From NCBI GenBank assembly GCA_903951425.1, contig CAJBBX010000015.1, positions 1 to 41,831 on the forward strand: a stretch of 41,831 nucleotides of DNA, written 5' to 3'. Of the stretch, positions 25,539 to 32,861 are shown in pieces. The notes under the pieces are model-generated. The model ran no database searches, had not been told where the DNA came from, and worked only from the letters and a program-made list of their open reading frames with translations. The DNA is from an uncultured Chthonomonas sp. (GTDB taxonomy: Bacteria; Armatimonadota; Chthonomonadetes; Chthonomonadales; CAJBBX01). Positions within the stretch are counted from its first letter, which is position 1. Every line of letters starts with the position of its first letter. Position numbers and translations under genes: made by a program.

Positions 25539-26153
25539 TTACCTGCCCTGCAGCGCCTCGGCGGCTTCGATGGCGGCCTTCTGGGCCAGGATGTGGCAGC
25601 TCTGGTCCATGCCCTCCAGCGCCTCGACCCCCTGGAAGAGGTCGGCGCAGGCGATTACGACGCCGTGGCGGGGGATGAGCGTGGCCGCGACGAGGTCCGG
25701 TAGGCCGCCGATGCCGGGGCGCAGGCCCTCGACCACTGCCAGAGCAAGCTCCGGCGTATGCGAGGCGTACTCGCCGCATAGTTCTACGGTGCCCCAGCGG
25801 TCGGTCTGCTCGCTGGTGGGCGGGATGGGTCGACGCATGTGCGCGAAGGTCATGATGTTCTCGGCGTGGGCGTGGACGACCGCCGATACCTGTGGGAAGG
25901 CCTGGTAGACGGCCAGGTGCATGGCCCACTCGCGCGACATCTCGCCGTTGCCGCCCAGCAGCGCGCCCTGCTCGTCGGTGACCATGACCTGGTCGGGCTG
26001 CAGCCGCCACCAGTGACGCGACCCGGCGTACTTGGGCGTGCAGTAGATGCGCCCCTCGTGCCGCACGCTGAAGTTGCCGCCGGCCGCGTCGGTCATCCGC
26101 CGCTCGTAGACGTGGAACGCCGTGTCGCACAGGGCCTGCTTGGGATCGAACAT
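25539..26153 (-). CDS. Class II aldolase/adducin-family protein (FucA/AraD type)
   Basis: A 204-residue zinc aldolase or epimerase of the L-fuculose-1-phosphate aldolase/L-ribulose-5-phosphate 4-epimerase family. Zinc ligands are visible in VVHAHAE (His94, His96) and PRHGVV (His163), the catalytic glutamate is likely Glu75 (SREWAMH), and GGNFSVR and phosphate-binding GNGEMSR loops are present. The start at 26153 has GAGGAG, which overlaps the E2 stop. It is the last gene of the seven-gene operon. It probably splits a phosphorylated sugar made by the PfkB kinase; alternatively it acts on a non-phosphorylated one. Confidence 0.9.
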   Translation of the reverse strand: MFDPKQALCDTAFHVYERRMTDAAGGNFSVRHEGRIYCTPKYAGSRHWWRLQPDQVMVTDEQGALLGGNGEMSREWAMHLAVYQAFPQVSAVVHAHAENIMTFAHMRRPIPPTSEQTDRWGTVELCGEYASHTPELALAVVEGLRPGIGGLPDLVAATLIPRHGVVIACADLFQGVEALEGMDQSCHILAQKAAIEAAEALQGR

Positions 26154-26155
26154 CG

Positions 26156-27511
26156 CTACTCCTCGTCTTCTGCGCCGGGCGCCTCGATGCCCCTCACCAC
26201 GCTCTGGAGGAAGCGGGCCGCGGGGCCGCCGTCTACCAACCGGTGGTCGAAGGTGAGGCTGAGCCAGAGCGCCTGGCGTATCCCGATGCAGTCGCCTACG
26301 ACCCAGGGCGTCGGCTTGATGCGCCCAACGCCCAGGATGGCGCACTCGGGATGGTTGATGATGGGCGTGAAGGCGTCGATGCCGAACATGCCCAGGTTGG
26401 TGAGCGTGAACGTGCCGCCCTTCAGTTCGTCGGGTCCGGCCTGGCCCGAGCGCGCACGGGAGATGAGCGCCGCCGAGCCCTCGGCCACCTGCGCCAGGGT
26501 CATCCGCTCGGCGCCGCGCAGCACCGGAGCCAGCAGGCCCCGGTCCGTGTCGACCGCCAGCGCGATGTCCACGCTCCGGCGCACCTCGGCGCGGTCGCCC
26601 TGGAAGACGGCGTTCATGCGCGGCTGCTCGCCCAGCGCCCGGGCCAGGATGCAGACGAGCAGATCGTTAAAGCTCACCTTCAGCCCGGCCGCCTGGAGGG
26701 CCTTTCGGCGCGCCACGAGGGCCGTGGCGTCGACCTCGGCGGTGAGGGTAACGGGCGCCGTCGCATGCGAACCGCGCATCATTCGCTCGGCAATCTTGCC
26801 GCGCACGCCGGTAAGCGCAAAGGTCTCGACAATATCGTTAGTGGCCCCACCTGCGCCCGCCCCTGAGGCACCCGTCCTGGTGGCACTGGCCTCCCTGCCC
26901 GTGTCCGCCGCTCGCAGCACATCCTCCCGCGTGATCCTGCCCGCCGCGCCGGTGCCCTCCACGCCGGCGAGGGCGATCCCCTGCTCACGGGCGATGCGCG
27001 CGGCCAGCGGCGTCGGCGCGGGACGGCGACCGGCCAGCGCGGCGGCCTCAACGTCGCGGCCGACGACGGCGCCCTGCGGACCGGTGCCCTGCAGGAGGGT
27101 CCAGTCGATGCCCCTCTCGGCGGCCAGCGTTTGCGCCCAGGGGGAGGCCCTCGGGGTGAGGGAGGGAAGGGGAGACGGGGGGAAGGGGAGAAGGGGAGTA
27201 CGGGCGTCCGTGGGCGTCCGTGTGGGTCCGTGGGCGTCCGTGTTGGTCCGTGCCTCGGCGGGAAGGGCCTCGCCTTCGGCGGTGATCCAGGCGATGGTGG
27301 AGAGGGACGCCACGTCTTCGCCGGCGGCGGCCGATACGCCACGCAGGACCCCGGCGGCGGGGGCTTCGACGTCCAGCGTGGCCTTGTCGGTCTCCACGGC
27401 GAAGAGGGGCTCGCCGGCGGCCACGGCGTCGCCCTCGGCCTTATACCAGTTAACCAGGGTCACCGTGTCGACGTTGGTGCCCAGCGGCGGGACGAGTACC
27501 TGGGTAGCCAT
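26156..27511 (-). CDS. 2-oxo acid dehydrogenase E2 acyltransferase
   Basis: A 451-residue dihydrolipoyl acyltransferase. Residues 1-80 form the lipoyl domain with the modified lysine in ETDKA (Lys43); then a Pro/Thr-rich linker (87-121), two peripheral subunit-binding domains (about 123-157 and 167-202), and the catalytic domain ending with DHRLVDGG (422-428). Carrying two subunit-binding domains is unusual. The linker is coded by a tandem repeat of 10-bp units and a pyrimidine-rich stretch. The gene starts two bases after E1 beta. No E3 is encoded in the window, so the common cellular dihydrolipoamide dehydrogenase must serve. Substrate may be pyruvate, acetoin or another 2-oxo acid. Confidence 0.93.
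   Translation of the reverse strand: MATQVLVPPLGTNVDTVTLVNWYKAEGDAVAAGEPLFAVETDKATLDVEAPAAGVLRGVSAAAGEDVASLSTIAWITAEGEALPAEARTNTDAHGPTRTPTDARTPLLPFPPSPLPSLTPRASPWAQTLAAERGIDWTLLQGTGPQGAVVGRDVEAAALAGRRPAPTPLAARIAREQGIALAGVEGTGAAGRITREDVLRAADTGREASATRTGASGAGAGGATNDIVETFALTGVRGKIAERMMRGSHATAPVTLTAEVDATALVARRKALQAAGLKVSFNDLLVCILARALGEQPRMNAVFQGDRAEVRRSVDIALAVDTDRGLLAPVLRGAERMTLAQVAEGSAALISRARSGQAGPDELKGGTFTLTNLGMFGIDAFTPIINHPECAILGVGRIKPTPWVVGDCIGIRQALWLSLTFDHRLVDGGPAARFLQSVVRGIEAPGAEDEE
27153..27200 (+). repeat. G-rich purine tract inside the E2 gene
   Basis: About 46 bases are nearly all purines with repeated runs of three to six G (GGGG, GAGGGAGGG, AAGGGG, ACGGGGGG). Such a tract could form a G-quadruplex or a triplex on the non-template side. 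It codes for the Pro/Ser/Leu part of the linker of E2. Confidence 0.7.
27202..27251 (+). repeat. Five tandem 10-bp units inside the E2 gene
   Basis: Read on the plus strand, five units of ten bases follow each other: GGGCGTCCGT, GGGCGTCCGT, GTGGGTCCGT, GGGCGTCCGT, GTTGGTCCGT. They code for the Thr/Asp/Pro linker of E2. Since 10 is not a multiple of 3, gain or loss of one unit would shift the reading frame. A G-rich purine tract (27153-27200) lies directly next to it. Confidence 0.85.
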
Positions 27512-27513
27512 GC

Positions 27514-28527
27514 CTAGAAGAGGCCCTTGACCGCCGCCACGACGCGGTCGATGCTCGGAACGTAGAGCTCCTCAAGCCCCGGCGCGAAGGGGGGCGGGAT
27601 GTCCGGAGCGGAGACGCGGACCGGCGGCGCGTCGAGGTACCAGAAGGCCTCCTCGGCCACCATAGCAGCGATTTCGGCGCCCCAGCCGTGGGTGCGGTTG
27701 TCCTCTTCCACCACCACGAACCGGTGCGTCTTGCGCACTGACTCGAGTATCAGCTCCTTGTCCAGCGGCACCAGGGTGCGGGGGTCGATCACCTCGGCGT
27801 CGATGCCCTGCTCGGCCAACTGATCGGCGGCGCCCAGGGCGCGATAGACCGTGAGAAGCTTGCCGACGATGGTGACATCCTTGCCCGGGCGGCGGATGGC
27901 GCCCTTGCCGATGGGCACGATGTAGTCCTCGTCCGGCACCTCGCCGATGGGGCTCACGGCGCCCTTCTCGGCCCGGTTGCCCTTGCTCCCGTAGAGCAGC
28001 TTGTGCTCGAACATAAGGACCGGGTTGTCGTCGCGCACGGCGGCCTTGAGCAGGCCCTTGGCGTCGTAGGCCGTGCTGGGGGCCACGACCTTGAGGCCCG
28101 GCACATGGGTGAAGAAGACCTCCAGCGTCTGGGCGTGCTGGGCGCCGCGCCGCGTGGAGCCCACCGGAGCCCGCATGACGAGCGGGACCTTCACGGCGCC
28201 GCCGGCCATGTAGGTCATTTTGGCGGCCTGGTTAACCAGCTGGTCCATCATGCAGAAGAGGAAGTCGCCGTACTGCACGTCCGCGATGGGCCGCATGCCG
28301 GTCATGGCCGCGCCGACCGCGATCCCCGCGAAGCCCGACTCGGATATGGGCGTGTCGATGATTCGCTCCGGCCCGAACTCCTCCGAGAGGCCCAGCGTCA
28401 CGGTGAAGGCGCCGCCCCAGCCGCCGGGGACGCCGATATCCTCGCCGATGCAGAAGACGGTGGGGTCCCGCCGCATCTCCTCCCGAATGCCCTCGCGGAG
28501 GGCCTCCGCAATGCCCATCACCGCCAT
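27514..28527 (-). CDS. 2-oxo acid dehydrogenase E1 beta subunit
   Basis: A 337-residue transketolase-like E1 beta protein of the PdhB/AcoB type: TVFCIGEDIGVPGGWGGAF near the start, YGDFLFCMMDQLVNQAAKM, the MRAPVGSTRRGAQHAQTLE loop and DPRTLVPLDKELILESVRKT at the C-terminal domain. It pairs with E1 alpha to bind thiamine diphosphate and decarboxylate a 2-oxo acid. The ATG at 28527 lies one base past the E1 alpha stop; longer in-frame starts fall inside E1 alpha. Confidence 0.93.
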   Translation of the reverse strand: MAVMGIAEALREGIREEMRRDPTVFCIGEDIGVPGGWGGAFTVTLGLSEEFGPERIIDTPISESGFAGIAVGAAMTGMRPIADVQYGDFLFCMMDQLVNQAAKMTYMAGGAVKVPLVMRAPVGSTRRGAQHAQTLEVFFTHVPGLKVVAPSTAYDAKGLLKAAVRDDNPVLMFEHKLLYGSKGNRAEKGAVSPIGEVPDEDYIVPIGKGAIRRPGKDVTIVGKLLTVYRALGAADQLAEQGIDAEVIDPRTLVPLDKELILESVRKTHRFVVVEEDNRTHGWGAEIAAMVAEEAFWYLDAPPVRVSAPDIPPPFAPGLEELYVPSIDRVVAAVKGLF

Positions 28528-28528
28528 G

Positions 28529-29506
28529 TCAGTCGCCCTCCCAGTAGACGTAGCGCTCCAGTTCGTCCGGCGAGGGCGCCGGGCTCGCATCGGCGAACGC
28601 GATGGCGTCGTCGATCTCCGTAGCCACGGAGGCCTCGGCCTCGTCCAGCGCAGACTGAGGCAGCGAGTGGGGCTCGGCCAGCAGCCGCGCGCCGGTGACG
28701 GTGAGCGGGTCGCGGGACTTCCACTCGGTCTCTTCGTCGTCCGGGCGGTAGTCGCAGGCGTCGCTGCGGGAGTGGCCGCACTGGCGGTAGGTCAGCGTCT
28801 CGAGGAGGGTGGGGCCTTCGCCGGCGCGGGCGCGGGCCACGGCCGTGATGGCGGCGTCGCGGACGGCCTCCACATCGTTGCCGTCCACCGTGACGCCGGG
28901 CATCCCGTAAGCCACGGCGCGGTCGGCGACGTGGGCCACGCGGAACACCTTGTCGAAGTGGGTCGAGGCGCCGTAGAGGTTGTTCTCGCAGACGTAGATG
29001 ACAGGCAGCTTCCAGATGGCGGCCATGTTGAGGGCCTCGTGCCAATCGCCCTCGTTGGCGGCGCCCTCGCCGTGGAAGGCCACGGCCACCTGGTCGGTGC
29101 CCCGCATCCTGGCCGAGAGGCCCACGCCGGCGGCGATGGGGCAGCCCGCACCTACGATTGCTACCGCCGGGAAGACGCCTTGACGCACGTCGCCCACGTG
29201 CATGGATCCGCCCTTGCCGCGGCAGCAGCCGGTGGCCTTGGCCATGAGCTCGGCCATGATGATGCGCGGGCTCACGTCCTTGGCCAGCGCATGGCCGTGG
29301 GGACGGTGGGTGCCCAGCACGAAGTCGTCCTGCCGCAGGGCGGCGCAGACGCCGGTGGCCGAGGCCTCCTGCCCGATGTAGAGGTGTAGCGTGGAGGGGA
29401 TGCGCCCCTGCAGGAAGAGCGCGTTGCACCGCTCCTCGAACCGGCGAATGAGGAGCATCTTGCGGTAGAGCGCCAGTAGCCGGTCGGCGCCGAGGGGTTC
29501 TGGCAT
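28529..29506 (-). CDS. 2-oxo acid dehydrogenase E1 alpha subunit
   Basis: A 325-residue thiamine-diphosphate protein of the PdhA/AcoA type. The metal and ThDP motif is GEGAANEG (146-153) through ENN (174-176), the helix YIGQEASATGVCAALR and the loop HRPHGHALAK are present, and the serine-rich regulatory-type loop is YRQCGHSRSDACDYR. It overlaps the aldolase stop by one base (TGATG). The family includes pyruvate and acetoin dehydrogenases; the sugar genes around it suggest that the substrate comes from sugar breakdown. Confidence 0.93.
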   Translation of the reverse strand: MPEPLGADRLLALYRKMLLIRRFEERCNALFLQGRIPSTLHLYIGQEASATGVCAALRQDDFVLGTHRPHGHALAKDVSPRIIMAELMAKATGCCRGKGGSMHVGDVRQGVFPAVAIVGAGCPIAAGVGLSARMRGTDQVAVAFHGEGAANEGDWHEALNMAAIWKLPVIYVCENNLYGASTHFDKVFRVAHVADRAVAYGMPGVTVDGNDVEAVRDAAITAVARARAGEGPTLLETLTYRQCGHSRSDACDYRPDDEETEWKSRDPLTVTGARLLAEPHSLPQSALDEAEASVATEIDDAIAFADASPAPSPDELERYVYWEGD

Positions 29507-30396
29507 CAGGCCGCCTTTCCCGAGCTGCCGTAGAGCCGCATCAGCTCGCGCACCTTGGCCTGCAGTGCGGCTCGCGCTGCGGCGGTGAGGTCGCCGGACT
29601 TGCGCGAGCCGAGCAGTTCGTGTACGTCGGCGGCGGGGTCCACCGAGGCGGCCGAGGCCTTCAGCGCCTGCGCGAAGACCCGCTTGAGGATGGTGCCCAC
29701 GTTGAACTTCGCCACGCCGTTGGCCACCGCGTGGGGCACGCCGTCGGGCGGGAAGCTGGTGCCGCCATGCACCGCGAAGGGGATGCCCACGGCGGCGCGC
29801 AGGGCCTCCAGGCGTTCGCGGTCAATGGCCGCCCAGCCGTCGGTCTTTACATGTACATTGCCGATGGAGACGGCCAGGCAGTCGATGCCCGTGGCGGCCA
29901 CGAAGGCGGCGGCCTCGGCGGGGTCGGTCATCTCGCCCCCCTGCTCCGCGCCGCCGGCCGCGTCGGGCAGGTGGCCCAGCTCGGCCTCCAGCGTCACGCC
30001 GGCGGCATGGGCCCGGGCGGCCAGGTCGGCGGTCACGGCCAGCGCCTCGGCGGGCGCAAGGTCGTCGGTGGAGAGCAGGAGGCAGTTGAAGCCGCTCTCC
30101 AGCGCAATATGGGCCTGCGCCAGGGTCTGGGCCTCGTTGAACATGACGGCCACGGGCACGCCGGCGCGCTCGGCGGCGGCGCGGGCGGCCGGGCCCAGCA
30201 TGGCGACGCCGCGACGCTCCAGCCACGCGGCATCGACCATCATGCCGCCGAACCCGACGATGACCGGAGAGCGCTCGGCCTCGGCCGCGTCCAGCACGGC
30301 CTCCAGCGAATCGAGGTCCCACGACTCGAAGTAGCCGATGCCGTGGCCGCCCGCCAGGGCGGCCCGCAGCAGGTCGGGCATGGTGGCGAGGGCCAT
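29506..30396 (-). CDS. Class II FBA-like aldolase with altered active site
   Basis: A 296-residue TIM-barrel protein of the class II fructose-bisphosphate/tagatose-bisphosphate aldolase family (DLLRAALAGGHGIGYFESWD; VTLEAELGHL; LAVSIGNVH; FAVHGGTSFPPDGV; AKFNVGT). The zinc histidines of the later strands are kept (His182, His210). However the LDH signature (catalytic Asp, first zinc His) is replaced by FNEAQ: Asn87 and Glu88. Either glutamate takes over the zinc and another residue the proton transfer, or the reaction differs. The overlap with the kinase stop and E1 alpha start (TGATG at both ends) shows strong coupling. I keep the aldolase name only for the fold. Confidence 0.85.
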   Translation of the reverse strand: MALATMPDLLRAALAGGHGIGYFESWDLDSLEAVLDAAEAERSPVIVGFGGMMVDAAWLERRGVAMLGPAARAAAERAGVPVAVMFNEAQTLAQAHIALESGFNCLLLSTDDLAPAEALAVTADLAARAHAAGVTLEAELGHLPDAAGGAEQGGEMTDPAEAAAFVAATGIDCLAVSIGNVHVKTDGWAAIDRERLEALRAAVGIPFAVHGGTSFPPDGVPHAVANGVAKFNVGTILKRVFAQALKASAASVDPAADVHELLGSRKSGDLTAAARAALQAKVRELMRLYGSSGKAA

Positions 30397-31379
30397 CAGG
30401 CGGTCCCTTCCGTGCAGCCGACGGCCAGGTCGTGCGAGGCCATGAGGGCCTCAACGGCGGCCGTGCCGGTGACGCCGGCGGTGCATCCCAGCTTGGTGCA
30501 GGCCAGGGCGCCCACGGCGCTGGCGTAGCGGAGGCGCTGCGGCGTGTCCCAGCCCTGCAGCATGCCGTAGATGTAGCCCGCGCAGAAGGCGTCGCCGGAG
30601 CCGGAGCCGTCCACGAAGGTGATCGGGTAGACGCCCGCGGTCCAGCGCCTGCCGCCCTCGGCGATGAGCGTGCCGCGGCTCCCCTGAGTGATGACCACGG
30701 ATCTGCAGCCCAGGCTGAGGAACTTGGCGGCCTGCGCCTCGGGGTCCGTGAGGCCGGTGAGCGCCTCGGCCTCCTCGTCGTTGGGCGTGAAGACGTCGAC
30801 GTGGGGCAGCACCGGCGCCAGGAGGCTCAGGTCCGGCGCGCCGCCCGAGGGCACCACCACATCGAGCATCACCTGCGTGCCGCGTGCGCGGGCCTCGGCG
30901 AAGACCTGCGCGGTGGCCTCCGGGTCCAGCGCGGGCAGCACGACGTAGCCACCCACGTAGAGCACAGCGGCGCCGGCCAGGGCCGGGTGGCGTAGGTCGT
31001 CGGCCACGAAGCGCGTGTTGGCGCCGAAGGTATGGAGGAAGCGGCGGTCCTCGCCGGCCACGGTGAGCACCACGGTCTTGGAGGTGCCGCCCTCGCCGGT
31101 GCGTATGGCGCCGGTGTTGAGGCCGCGCTCGGCGAGCTTGTTCATGAGGAACTCGGCGAACACATCCTCGCCCACCACGCCGCAGACCGTTACGTCGGCT
31201 CCCAGCCGCGCCAGGTCGGTGCCGGTATTGGCCGCGCACCCGCCGGTTTCCAGTAGGAAGTCCTCCGTGGCCAGTAGCGCGCCGGCGGCCGGCAGCTTCG
31301 GTAGCGGCGGCACGAAGATGTCGGCCACCAGGATTCCCGCGCAGGCGACCTTGCCGGTCGCGCCAGTCACATTAGCCAC
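30396..31379 (-). CDS. PfkB-family carbohydrate kinase
   Basis: A 327-residue ribokinase-like sugar kinase. Both family signatures are seen: GGCAANTGTDLARLG near residue 46 and VDGSGSGDAFCAGY (258-268) with the catalytic base Asp263. It overlaps the end of the SorC regulator by eight bases and the aldolase start by one. It would phosphorylate a ketose or similar sugar, which the aldolases then split. The exact sugar cannot be told; the PfkB family covers ribose, fructose, fructose 1-phosphate, tagatose 6-phosphate and nucleosides. Confidence 0.92.
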   Translation of the reverse strand: MANVTGATGKVACAGILVADIFVPPLPKLPAAGALLATEDFLLETGGCAANTGTDLARLGADVTVCGVVGEDVFAEFLMNKLAERGLNTGAIRTGEGGTSKTVVLTVAGEDRRFLHTFGANTRFVADDLRHPALAGAAVLYVGGYVVLPALDPEATAQVFAEARARGTQVMLDVVVPSGGAPDLSLLAPVLPHVDVFTPNDEEAEALTGLTDPEAQAAKFLSLGCRSVVITQGSRGTLIAEGGRRWTAGVYPITFVDGSGSGDAFCAGYIYGMLQGWDTPQRLRYASAVGALACTKLGCTAGVTGTAAVEALMASHDLAVGCTEGTA

Positions 31380-32343
31380 GGTTCGCTCCTTCGCGTTCGT
31401 CGTCGAGCCTCAGCGCTTCGCGCGCGTTGGCCACGCTTGTTGCCAGTACGTTCAACACTCCGCTACGCAGGGCGCCCAGGATGGCGGGCGCCTTGTTGGG
31501 GTCTGCGGCCACCCCGATCACACAGGGGATGCGGCGCAGGTCTTCGGCGCCGATGGCGACCACGCGGTCGCCCATGCCGGCGGCCACCGGACGGCCCTGC
31601 TGGTCGAAGAACGAGCCCAGGATGTCGCCCACGGCCCCGGCCTGGCGCATCCGGATCATGTCCGTCTGCGAGAAGCATCCCATGCGGACCACGGCGCTGT
31701 CGTTCTCGGCGTCGCCGATGCCCACCACGGCGACCTGCGCGTCGGCCGCTCGGGCCAGGGTGCCGCGCACGTCGTCGTGGCCCAGGAAGGCCTGGCGTAC
31801 GGCGGGCGTCTCGGCATAGGCCGGCGCGAAGAGGCCCACGGCGGCTCCGCCGAAGCGCTCGGCCATGTCGCGGCTGATGTCGCCGGCATCCACCCCGCGC
31901 GATACGGCCGGCGAGCCGCCGATGGCCGGCACGAAGGTGCAACCCCGGGCGGGAGCCTGCCGGATCGAGGCCGCCACGGCCGCCACGTTGCGCCCCATTC
32001 CCACGGCCACCGTCATGCCCGCATGGAGGTGGCGGAGCAGGTACTCGCCCACGCGCTGGACCACAAGCTCGCGCTGGAGCGCCTCATCCGAGTGGTCGGC
32101 GCCGAGCAGCACATGCTTCACGCCGAAGCGCACGCAGATTTCGGTCTCCAATCGCTCCGTAAGGACCGCCGGCGCGTGGACGGTGATCTCCACGATCCCG
32201 GTCTCGCGGGCACGCTTCAGCAGCCGGCCGACCTTCACGCGCGAGAGCCCGAGGCGCTCGGCCACGTCGGCTTGCGTCACATCCTCGAGGTAGTAGAGCG
32301 CGGCCGCCCGCGCCATGAGTTCCAGTTGCGTGTCGGTTTCCAT
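31372..32343 (-). CDS. SorC/DeoR-type sugar-binding transcriptional regulator
   Basis: A 323-residue SorC-family protein: an N-terminal helix-turn-helix (VTQADVAERLGLSRVKVGRLLKRA, about 20-45; shown in parts VTQADVAERLGL and SRVKVGRLLK) followed by the sugar-phosphate-binding NagB-like domain (AVGMGRNVAAVAASIR; AVVGIGDAEND; ADPNKAPAILGALRSG). Family members bind a phosphorylated sugar and regulate the operon they sit in. The ATG at 32343 is preferred to 32385, which would run through the operator. First gene of the seven-gene operon; two TGCGCA-containing sites lie just before its start. Confidence 0.9.
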   Translation of the reverse strand: METDTQLELMARAAALYYLEDVTQADVAERLGLSRVKVGRLLKRARETGIVEITVHAPAVLTERLETEICVRFGVKHVLLGADHSDEALQRELVVQRVGEYLLRHLHAGMTVAVGMGRNVAAVAASIRQAPARGCTFVPAIGGSPAVSRGVDAGDISRDMAERFGGAAVGLFAPAYAETPAVRQAFLGHDDVRGTLARAADAQVAVVGIGDAENDSAVVRMGCFSQTDMIRMRQAGAVGDILGSFFDQQGRPVAAGMGDRVVAIGAEDLRRIPCVIGVAADPNKAPAILGALRSGVLNVLATSVANAREALRLDDEREGANRG

Positions 32344-32351
32344 GCCCTGCC

Positions 32352-32384
32352 TGCGCAAATGTTCAGCGCCTGCGCATTTGCTCA
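32352..32384 (-). promoter_or_regulatory. Putative SorC operator: two TGCGCA-containing sites
   Basis: On the minus strand two 14-base sites, TGAGCAAATGCGCA (32371-32384) and TGAACATTTGCGCA (32352-32365), agree at 11 of 14 positions and lie 19 bases apart. Together they also give the inverted repeat GCAAATG-N13-CATTTGC (plus strand 32355-32381). They sit between the promoter and the start of the regulator gene, where a bound SorC protein would block transcription. Confidence 0.6.
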
Positions 32385-32390
32385 CGGCCC

Positions 32391-32420
32391 ATTATGGGCG
32401 ATGCAGGGCAAGGGGGTCAA
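32391..32420 (-). promoter_or_regulatory. Sigma-70-like promoter of the sugar operon
   Basis: On the minus strand TTGACC (32415-32420) is followed after 18 bases by CATAAT (32391-32396). The -10 box lies inside a short palindrome GCCCATTATGGGC (32388-32400). The expected transcription start falls near 32384, at the edge of the operator pair. Confidence 0.65.
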
Positions 32421-32438
32421 GGGGTCGGCGGGGGCGCG

Positions 32439-32642
32439 CTATCCGGGGTTCTGGTGACGCCAGAACTCCTGGCGGGCCTTTTCGTCCTCGATCGCGGCGT
32501 TGATCTCACCGAGGACGGCCGACGACTCATGGCCCGCACGCTTGAGCCGCTCCATCAGCCTCTGTTCGCGCTGCCGCTGGTACATGACATAGGAGACAAT
32601 CAGCAGCGCGATGCCTCCGACGAGCAGCAGAAGGTCAGCCAT
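32439..32642 (-). CDS. Small N-terminally anchored membrane protein
   Basis: A 67-residue protein with one N-terminal membrane helix (residues 2-19, ADLLLLVGGIALLIVSYVM) followed by a charged, probably helical tail (QRQREQRLMERLKRAG; INAAIEDEKARQEFW). AGGAG lies nine bases before the ATG at 32642; a GTG six bases upstream is the alternative. It is not part of the sugar operon in any obvious way (different promoter upstream). I do not recognise the family. Confidence 0.65.
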   Translation of the reverse strand: MADLLLLVGGIALLIVSYVMYQRQREQRLMERLKRAGHESSAVLGEINAAIEDEKARQEFWRHQNPG

Positions 32643-32861
32643 GGACACACACTCCTATCGAATCCGCGGGCGGGGAGTAGCCACGTCGCGCGGAACGAGG
32701 CCATAGAGCGCCTGCGGGTCCGCTGCACTTTGGGTTCTGTCCGACGGGTCAGACTCGTCCGGCTTGTCCGAAGCCTCCTCGGCCCAAGTGTTTCCGGCGC
32801 CGGCGCGCATCTATACACATATGATACGCGGCGCGGGCCGCGGTTTGGGGGGATACGTGAC

